From CADEDV01 sp036374495 (GTDB lineage Bacteria; Bacteroidota; Bacteroidia; Chitinophagales; Chitinophagaceae), in assembly GCA_965652975.1 (NCBI GenBank), contig CBFGYO010000105.1, positions 1 through 14,599 of the forward strand: DNA of 14,599 bases, read 5' to 3'. The notes under the pieces were generated by a model. It was not told the DNA's origin. It did not search any database and saw only the letters and a program-made list of their open reading frames with translations. The translations under genes and the position numbers were made by a program. Shown piece by piece: positions 7,382-12,782 of this stretch (position 1 is the stretch's first letter; every line of letters starts with the position of its first letter).

Positions 7382-8401
7382 CAAATAAAGTCCCGTGTAT
7401 TCAACACCGAGTCCCGGCTTGTCAGAATATATGATCTTTCCATAATCAAAGTCAATACCGGTGGCTACATCTTCCTCCAGTAATAGCGGACCGTCCATGT
7501 CCACATGATCAATGAATGGAAGCAGGTGTGCAACTGCTGCCGAACCGATGGTGGATTCGTTCATGCAACCTATCATCACTCCCATCCCCAGCTCCCGCGC
7601 CTGTGCAATCATCCTTCTTGCCGGAGTGATGCCACTACATTTGGTGAGTTTAATATTAATACCATGAAAATGGTCCTTGCACTTCAACACATCCTGTTCG
7701 TATACACAGGCCTCGTCTGCATACAAGGGCAGTGAAGATTCACGAAATAATACTTTCATCCCTTCCCAGTTATCTTTTGCAAGTGGCTGCTCTACGAATT
7801 CTACTCCCAGTTCTTTTAATTGTGGTATAAGTTGCAGTGCCGTTTCGAGATCCCAACCAGCATTGGCGTCTACGCGCAGGGTTGCATCGGTGCTTGCCCG
7901 CAATGCTTTTACGATACCGACATCGTCGGGTGTTCCGACTTTTATTTTATAAATGGGCCAGGGTTTTTCCTTCAACTTGGCAACCATTTTATCGATGGTG
8001 TCAATTCCAATGGTGTAATCTGTTACAGGATTTTTCTGTACATCACCTTTCCATATCTCATAAAGTTTTTTTTGCTTCAGCTTTGCATACATATCCCAGG
8101 CTGCAATATCCAGTGCACATACCAGGAAATTGTTTTGTGGCAACAAATGATGCAGGTAATGCCAGTAGCGCTCGGGTTCGGTGAACGCAAACTTTTCAAT
8201 AAAGTTTTTCTTTTGCTCCAGGTCCGCAATCATCTTTTCTACGGGAATATTATAATAGGCAATTGCTGGTGCTTCCCCATACCCCTTCACTCCCATATGC
8301 TCCAGTTCCACGATAAGTGTCGGCTGGTGAGTTTTTGTTCCTTTGGATATCGTAAAGGGATACCTGAATTTGAGGTTGTAGGAAGTGTAGGAAACTTTCA
8401 A
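7376..8401 (-). CDS. Dipeptide epimerase (L-Ala-D/L-Glu epimerase type, enolase superfamily)
   Basis: This enzyme of the muconate-lactonising subgroup probably epimerises dipeptides such as L-Ala-D-Glu released from peptidoglycan. In the 341-residue form the catalytic features are KIK at 152-154, the metal ligands Asp 178 (RVDANAGW), Glu 204 (VEQPL) and Asp 229 (YADEA), the second-face lysine near 251 (INIKLTK), and DMD at 301-303 (DMDGP). That DxD is the dipeptide-binding signature of this family. No ATG is available. TTG at 8401 gives MKVSYTSYNLKFRYPFTIS, which matches the expected first strand; TTG at 8419 adds six residues but overlaps a probable promoter element. The terminal Arg codon and TAA lie in the arm of hairpin repeat B. 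The protein is cytoplasmic. Exact dipeptide specificity is not determinable here. Confidence 0.88.
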   Translation of the reverse strand: MKVSYTSYNLKFRYPFTISKGTKTHQPTLIVELEHMGVKGYGEAPAIAYYNIPVEKMIADLEQKKNFIEKFAFTEPERYWHYLHHLLPQNNFLVCALDIAAWDMYAKLKQKKLYEIWKGDVQKNPVTDYTIGIDTIDKMVAKLKEKPWPIYKIKVGTPDDVGIVKALRASTDATLRVDANAGWDLETALQLIPQLKELGVEFVEQPLAKDNWEGMKVLFRESSLPLYADEACVYEQDVLKCKDHFHGINIKLTKCSGITPARRMIAQARELGMGVMIGCMNESTIGSAAVAHLLPFIDHVDMDGPLLLEEDVATGIDFDYGKIIYSDKPGLGVEYTGLYLR

Positions 8402-8416
8402 AGTGTAACTTTTTCG

Positions 8417-8424
8417 CAAATTAA
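8417..8424 (-). promoter_or_regulatory. Candidate -7 element of the dipeptide epimerase gene
   Basis: The minus strand reads TTAATTTG, one mismatch from TAnnTTTG. Transcription would start near 8411, about 10 bases before the TTG at 8401. This argues against the alternative TTG at 8419, which lies inside the motif. Confidence 0.35.
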
Positions 8425-8443
8425 GGAAGCCCTCTCAAAACAC

Positions 8444-8536
8444 AGATAAAAGATAAAAACTGAAAGATAAAAGTTCATTTAGGTCGGGGACTCCGACTGA
8501 AAGCAACTTTTATCTTTTAACTTTTATCTTTTATCT
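8444..8536. repeat. Long-hairpin repeat, copy C
   Basis: This 93-bp near-palindrome has arms at 8444-8475 and 8505-8536 pairing at 29 of 32 positions, built from four 7-bp AGATAAA-type units. The core GTCGG / CCGAC around GGACT continues the stem inward. It ends 3 bp after the stop codon of the glucanotransferase and lies 42 bp upstream of the epimerase start. It therefore sits at the 3' end of one gene and just upstream of the next one in the same direction. Confidence 0.88.
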
Positions 8537-8539
8537 TAC

Positions 8540-11242
8540 TCAGGCCCTTCCACTATTGAACACATAACCACTAAGCTCTTCATTGAATTCTTTGTTCTTC
8601 ACCAGTTCCTCCAACGGGATATGCATGCGGTACTGCCAGTAGTTTTTTGGATTAGCGGGGTTATTGATACGTTCCTCCTGTGGATTTTCCCTGCGGATCG
8701 TGTCACTCATGCCGAAAATGTCCTGCAGTTGAAAAATGCTCCACATGGCCGGCGAATAGAGATGTTGCAGGATGATGGCCCGGTTGATCCATGATTCACA
8801 GAAATAAGGCGCATCTCCCCGTTGCCCCAATACATTATTGTAAAAATGCTGTGTGCGTTCACGGTTTTCTTCCCACCAGGCTCTTATCGTGCTCATGTCA
8901 TGTGTAGACGGTGTGATTACGGAGAGATAGGGTGCATCATTGGGGTGAAAAAATTCTTTGTTCGGATCCTTGGGCATTCTTTGTATTTCCAGGCTTAGAA
9001 TACCAAGCTGCGTCATTACTTCAGGTACACAATGTGGAACCATGCCAAGATCTTCACCACACACGAGCATATTCGTTGCTGCTTTCAGTTGCGGCAGCTT
9101 ATGCATTGCTTCTTTTTCCCAAAAATCATCCTGCCTGCGATAAAAATAATCGACGTAGAGATTGCGAAGTTTTTCCTGTAAATGCGGAATGAGGTGCCTG
9201 AACGTATGTGTCTTTTCCATCGAGATCCGGAAATGAAAATGCTGCCCCTGCGAACCATCTTCTTCAAAGAAAAGAACATTGGAGATGAGGTAAAACAATC
9301 CCTGTTTCAATCTTTCTGATTCATCGTTTTGTTCACTGTTGGCAAAATGTTCTTCCACCTGTTTCTGCGTTTCAAAACCATCCTTCAGATCATAGCCCCC
9401 CACTTCATTCGCAACCAGGAATTCGGAACGTACAAAGTCGCCCATCTCTTCGCCAAATACATCGTTGATGATGCTATCGTTTATGAAGGGCTTGCAGAAT
9501 CGTTGCTGATCGAACCAGATGCCCTGCTCACCAAATTCATTGACGTGTACAGGCAGGCAGGGAACAAATCTTCCCATTATTCCCTGTATCGCATGTGCAG
9601 GTATGCTCCATATACGGAAGAAGCCAAGAATATGATCAATACGGAAAGCGTCGAAATAATCACTCATTTGCTCGAAGCGCTGTTTCCACCACAAAAATCC
9701 ATCCTCCTGCATACGCTTCCAGTTATAGGTAGGGAAACCCCAATTCTGACCCACAGCGGTAAAGTCATCCGGCGGCGCTCCGGCCTGCCAGCACATATTA
9801 TACTGATCGGGCCGCGTCCATGCATCACAACCATAACGGTAAATCCCGATAGGAATATCACCCTTCAGAATGATTCCCTTTTTATGTGCATAGTCAGCCG
9901 CCTCTTTCAATTGTACATGTAGTTGGTACTGGATAAATGCATATAAGCGCATTTCCTTTCCTGCGGCTGAAGCCGATTGAAATATGCGTGTGATTTCTGT
10001 CTTGTTATAAACGCCATTGGTCTTCCACTCTTCGTAGTGTGAACTGCCATACTTGTCGCGGAAATAACAGAATCCAGCATAAGGTTGCAGCCAGTGCTGG
10101 TTTCTTTTGAAAAATGCTTTGTATTCGTCAGAACTAAAACATTCTTCCTCCATCACCTCATACAGGTCTTTCAACGCTGTCATTTTTAATTTAATCACTT
10201 CCTCATAATCGACAACGTCACCACTGTTGAGGCCGCGCATTTTCTTCCTGAGCGGACTAATTATTTCCGCATGTTTTTTCCCCGCCACTTTGGCCAGGTT
10301 GATATAGATTGGATGCAATGCAAATGCAGAGATCGCTGCATAAGGGTATGAATCCAGCCAGGTATTCGTAGCAATGGTATCGTTTACGGGCAACAACTGT
10401 ATCAATCGCAGACCGGACTGTACGGCCCAGTCAACCAGCAATTTTATATCAAGAAACTCTCCAACGCCTGCGCTGTTTTTGCTGCGTAAACTAAATACGG
10501 GGATGGCAACACCGGCACCTTTCCACGTATTATTGGGAAGGTGAACAAAGCCGTCGTGCAGTATGGTTACCTTTTTCCTATTTCCGTCGCTAAAAAGAAG
10601 GCGGTTATTCCCGTTTTCAAACCGCAGGAATTTATTTTCTTTTAAATCATATATCCCGTATTTGTAAGCGATGGGAAAGCTGCCATCTTCGATGTTTATT
10701 TTCAACACCCACCAATTTTCTTCCCTCGTAAGCAGGGCGGGATTGTCGGTAGACCATTCACCTAGGATATCCCCGCTGCCTAATAAACATACTACTTCAT
10801 TCTTCCTGAGTAGCGGCGCCTTTACTTTAAATAAATGGGTAAAATTTTTATCGCCTGAATTTTTAGAGCGCTCAGACGTGGTTTTTAATAAAACATTTTT
10901 AAATGGAAGGGTATAAAAAACGTTTTCATACTCACCTGCATGATTCCAGGTATCAACCATCTGTACTTCCTGTAGTTCCTTGCGGTAAAGGTCGATCGTA
11001 CGGTCGTCACCCCATTCGGCTACCAGCTCGCCATTTTCATTTTGCAGGTAATATTTATAACGGACAACATTCTGCAATACCTTTTTTTTCACTTCTACGG
11101 CCAGTTCCCAATAATCCTCATTCAAAAAAATCATGGGTATGGCCTTTGAAGGATCGTCATTCCCCAATTCTTCTATATTGCCGCCCAACCATAAACTTTG
11201 CCCTACCTGTGTATGGAATCTTAAATAAAACTGGAGCTTCAT
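8540..11242 (-). CDS. malQ: 4-alpha-glucanotransferase, DPE2-type (CBM20-CBM20-GH77)
   Basis: This 900-residue amylomaltase-type enzyme transfers alpha-1,4-glucan segments between maltodextrins or to a glucan acceptor. Two N-terminal starch-binding CBM20-like domains are visible: one from residue 1 to about 105 (QSLWLGGNIEELGNDD) and one at about 136-235 (LLGSGDILGEWSTDNPALL). The GH77 barrel follows from about 245 (GVAIPVFSLRSKNSAGVGEF). Catalytic residues are the nucleophile Asp 536 in FRIDHILGF, the acid/base Glu 730 in CGEDLGMVP, and the third carboxylate Asp 782 in STHDMSTIR. The domain order matches plant cytosolic DPE2 and Bacteroidota homologues and differs from the short E. coli MalQ. 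No signal peptide is seen, so it is cytoplasmic, probably in glycogen or maltose turnover. The ATG at 11242 opens directly into the first CBM20. It stands alone, with no other alpha-glucan gene in view. Hairpin repeat C follows its stop. Confidence 0.95.
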   Translation of the reverse strand: MKLQFYLRFHTQVGQSLWLGGNIEELGNDDPSKAIPMIFLNEDYWELAVEVKKKVLQNVVRYKYYLQNENGELVAEWGDDRTIDLYRKELQEVQMVDTWNHAGEYENVFYTLPFKNVLLKTTSERSKNSGDKNFTHLFKVKAPLLRKNEVVCLLGSGDILGEWSTDNPALLTREENWWVLKINIEDGSFPIAYKYGIYDLKENKFLRFENGNNRLLFSDGNRKKVTILHDGFVHLPNNTWKGAGVAIPVFSLRSKNSAGVGEFLDIKLLVDWAVQSGLRLIQLLPVNDTIATNTWLDSYPYAAISAFALHPIYINLAKVAGKKHAEIISPLRKKMRGLNSGDVVDYEEVIKLKMTALKDLYEVMEEECFSSDEYKAFFKRNQHWLQPYAGFCYFRDKYGSSHYEEWKTNGVYNKTEITRIFQSASAAGKEMRLYAFIQYQLHVQLKEAADYAHKKGIILKGDIPIGIYRYGCDAWTRPDQYNMCWQAGAPPDDFTAVGQNWGFPTYNWKRMQEDGFLWWKQRFEQMSDYFDAFRIDHILGFFRIWSIPAHAIQGIMGRFVPCLPVHVNEFGEQGIWFDQQRFCKPFINDSIINDVFGEEMGDFVRSEFLVANEVGGYDLKDGFETQKQVEEHFANSEQNDESERLKQGLFYLISNVLFFEEDGSQGQHFHFRISMEKTHTFRHLIPHLQEKLRNLYVDYFYRRQDDFWEKEAMHKLPQLKAATNMLVCGEDLGMVPHCVPEVMTQLGILSLEIQRMPKDPNKEFFHPNDAPYLSVITPSTHDMSTIRAWWEENRERTQHFYNNVLGQRGDAPYFCESWINRAIILQHLYSPAMWSIFQLQDIFGMSDTIRRENPQEERINNPANPKNYWQYRMHIPLEELVKNKEFNEELSGYVFNSGRA

Positions 11243-11365
11243 GACGTCAATCGTTAATTCTGAGCTTTAAAGATAATATATCGTGTCGATAAAACACATT
11301 GTAGGCGAAAATAGAAAAAACGGGCAAGGATCGTATTTTTATTTGAACTATCAAACTAACAGCGT
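11243..11365. other. Divergent intergenic region (glucanotransferase / membrane protein)
   Basis: These 123 bases separate two divergent starts and must hold both promoters. On the minus strand TATCTTTA (11268-11275) is one mismatch from TAnnTTTG. On the plus strand TTTATTTG (11338-11345) is likewise one mismatch away. Neither has a convincing -33 partner. The 8-bp palindrome TGACGTCA at 11242-11249 touches the glucanotransferase start and is probably chance. Confidence 0.3.
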
Positions 11366-11920
11366 ATGCCGCCTTCTTCTTCTCGTTGGAAAAAGCTATT
11401 TCTTTTTTGCCTCGGACTGGCAATAGGTACTGCATTCTGCATGAAGTGGATCGAAAGTTCATTTTACTCAAATAATGAATTGTTCACGATCATTGGTCTT
11501 GAACTTTTTTATACCGAAGAAAAACTTGTGAGCATACTTAAGGGGATGGATGCGCATGTAAAATCGTTGTTGCGTTCCCACCTCCATTTTGATTTTGCAT
11601 TTATGGCGGGCATATTTCCCGCGATTGCCGCAGCCTGCATGATGGCGCGGGAAAAAATCGGACATGCTGGTGGGCGCAGACTACTTTTTATATTGGCAGC
11701 ATTGCAAACGGTTGCCTGGGGCTTTGATATTTTGGAAAATTGTCAACTGCTTACATGGATCGATAAGCCGGATATTGGTGAACGACTGAGTATGTTTCAT
11801 TTCATAGTAGCCAGCAAGTGGATAATCGCGCTGGCCGGTGCAATTGCGGCTATCCTGGTTTTGCTGAGTAAACGACGGCCAAAAATCCCGGGGAAAATTG
11901 AAATCAAATCTCTTTTTTAA
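11366..11920 (+). CDS. Unknown four-helix integral membrane protein
   Basis: I do not recognise this 184-residue protein. It begins with a basic segment (RWKK) and has four hydrophobic stretches consistent with membrane helices at about 10-27, 76-94, 104-122 and 145-167. A hydrophilic loop of about 45 residues lies between the first two, and a basic C-terminus follows the last. Conserved-looking polar positions in the membrane-proximal parts are the WGFDILENCQ segment (118-127) and HFIVASKW (145-152). The ATG at 11366 is the first in frame and leaves a short leader. It is divergent from the glucanotransferase. The following 51-codon gene starts 52 bp downstream but has its own promoter motif. 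No function is assigned. Confidence 0.75.
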   Translation: MPPSSSRWKKLFLFCLGLAIGTAFCMKWIESSFYSNNELFTIIGLELFYTEEKLVSILKGMDAHVKSLLRSHLHFDFAFMAGIFPAIAAACMMAREKIGHAGGRRLLFILAALQTVAWGFDILENCQLLTWIDKPDIGERLSMFHFIVASKWIIALAGAIAAILVLLSKRRPKIPGKIEIKSLF

Positions 11921-11937
11921 AATCAACCTTGCTGTGC

Positions 11938-11945
11938 TATTTTTG
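11938..11945 (+). promoter_or_regulatory. Probable -7 promoter element of the 51-residue gene
   Basis: TATTTTTG is an exact match to TAnnTTTG. Transcription would begin near 11952, about 20 bases before the ATG at 11973. A T-rich stretch at 11912-11918 is at about the right distance for a weak -33 element. Confidence 0.55.
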
Positions 11946-11972
11946 CAGCGCTTATAAAAAAGAAACTAAAAC

Positions 11973-12128
11973 ATGGAACAAACAAAAAAATACAGGGGAT
12001 TCTGGTGGCTCGTTTTTTTTGCATCAACGGCTGCCCTGGTAATTGCGATTATCACACACTGGGAATGGCTTACCCTTATCCTGCCCTTTCAAACCACAGC
12101 ATTTGTAAAGGCGATGGATCTCATGTAA
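11973..12128 (+). CDS. Small membrane protein, 51 residues
   Basis: This short gene starts MEQTKKYRGFWWLVFF and has a basic N-terminus. A hydrophobic helix spans about 10-27 and a second, shorter hydrophobic segment follows THWEWLTLILPF. The C-terminus is FVKAMDLM. Support for it being real is a -7 promoter motif about 28 bases upstream, an A-rich start context, and an intrinsic terminator 31 bp after the stop. Promoter, ORF and terminator thus form a complete small transcription unit. I do not know a named family for it, but the WEWLTLILPF block looks like a conserved core. No function is assigned. Confidence 0.65.
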   Translation: MEQTKKYRGFWWLVFFASTAALVIAIITHWEWLTLILPFQTTAFVKAMDLM

Positions 12129-12158
12129 AATTTGTGCGATAAAAAGAATAAATAAATT

Positions 12159-12188
12159 ACCCTGGCTGTTTGACCGGGGTTATTTTTT
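12159..12188 (+). terminator. Intrinsic terminator after the 51-residue gene
   Basis: A 7-bp stem (ACCCTGG / CCGGGGT, one G-T pair) closes an 8-base loop and is followed directly by TATTTTTT. A/T pairs can extend the stem outward. This is a conventional G/C-stem-plus-U-tract terminator and contrasts with the A/T-rich hairpin repeats elsewhere in the window. Confidence 0.75.
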
Positions 12189-12216
12189 GACAGCAACTTT
12201 CGATGTAATAATTTTA
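12186..12216 (+). promoter_or_regulatory. Candidate promoter of the YqaE-like gene
   Basis: TTTG at 12186-12189, a 19-base spacer and TAATTTTA at 12209-12216 match the Bacteroidota layout TTTG-N19-TAnnTTTG with one mismatch in the -7 box. The -33 box lies in the U-tract of the preceding terminator. The predicted leader to the ATG at 12259 is about 37 bases. Confidence 0.45.
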
Positions 12217-12258
12217 TTTCAAGAATTCGTATTCACCAATCAACTTAAATCATCTACT

Positions 12259-12684
12259 ATGAGAAAAACTTTTTTTTCATTTCTTGCACTGCTCATCGCC
12301 ACCTCTGCTACAATTTCCACCACCCATGCTACAGTAATCGAACCATCCAATACAATTGTCGTACCTGCCACCGAACCTAAGCCGGAGGAAGTTAAAAATG
12401 CCCTCGACGAGTTTAAGGCCCTTTCAAAGAAAGAAAGAAAAGAAAGGCTGAAAGATGTAAAAAAGGAAATTAAGGCTTATAAAAAAGCCAAACGTTCAGG
12501 CGACGCACCCAGCGACAACATGGTGCTGTTATGCATACTTGCGATTTTGTTGCCACCACTTGCAGTGTACCTGCACCAGGGTGAGATCAATACCAAGTTC
12601 TGGATAAGCCTGCTGCTTACGCTGCTTTTCTGGATACCAGGTGTTATTTATGCTTTCATCGTAATTCTTGGGGCGGACCAATAG
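12259..12684 (+). CDS. YqaE/Pmp3-family membrane protein with signal peptide and charged linker
   Basis: This is a 141-residue protein. The ATG at 12259 opens a Sec-type signal peptide (MRKTFFSFLALLIATSATIS, cleavage around THA at 22-24). A TTG at 12187 would add a segment overlapping the promoter and is rejected. A Pro/Glu linker leads into a strongly charged Lys/Glu-rich helix (about 42-80, KKERKERLKDVKKEIKAYKK), probably coiled coil. The C-terminal 55 residues are the two-helix YqaE/Pmp3 proteolipid domain: helix 1 at about 88-106 with ILLPPLAVYL, helix 2 at about 113-137 with WIPGVIYAFIVI. Canonical YqaE proteins are only about 50-60 residues, so the exported N-terminal extension is the odd feature. 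Pmp3 relatives act in membrane potential and salt tolerance in yeast; the bacterial role is unclear. It converges with the M28 gene across hairpin repeat D. Confidence 0.85.
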   Translation: MRKTFFSFLALLIATSATISTTHATVIEPSNTIVVPATEPKPEEVKNALDEFKALSKKERKERLKDVKKEIKAYKKAKRSGDAPSDNMVLLCILAILLPPLAVYLHQGEINTKFWISLLLTLLFWIPGVIYAFIVILGADQ

Positions 12685-12686
12685 AG

Positions 12687-12779
12687 AGATAAAAGATAAA
12701 AGTTAAAAGATAAAAGTGGTATTAAGTCAGTAACCCTGACTTGATACCACTTTTATCTTTAAGCTAATAACTTTTATCT
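12687..12779. repeat. Long-hairpin repeat, copy D (between convergent genes)
   Basis: This 93-bp near-palindrome has arms at 12687-12722 and 12744-12779. The outer units are mismatched in the middle. The inner 17 bp of the arms and the 7-bp core stem AAGTCAG / CTGACTT pair perfectly apart from one T-G wobble. Compared with copy B, GTTGTAT/ATACAAC has become GTGGTAT/ATACCAC and TCGG/CCGA has become TCAG/CTGA; both changes keep pairing. It fills the whole gap between convergent genes, 2 bp from one stop codon and 3 bp from the other. Confidence 0.88.
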
Positions 12780-12782
12780 TTT

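Noticed and set aside
7820..8449. 209-codon open frame on the plus strand opposite the dipeptide epimerase
   Set aside because: The opposite strand carries all enolase-superfamily catalytic motifs. The plus-strand translation is Cys/His-rich, unstructured and runs into hairpin repeat C.
9329..9922. 197-codon open frame on the plus strand inside the glucanotransferase
   Set aside because: It is antisense to a well-conserved GH77 catalytic region and its translation shows no domain or signal. It is a shadow frame.
11242..11249. TGACGTCA palindrome as an operator
   Set aside because: It is only 8 bp, overlaps the glucanotransferase start codon and has no second copy nearby, so chance is the better explanation.
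3143..12779. A CRISPR array formed by the four similar repeats
   Set aside because: The copies are 1-4 kb apart with genes between them, are inverted repeats of 93 bp, and have no regular spacers or cas genes nearby.
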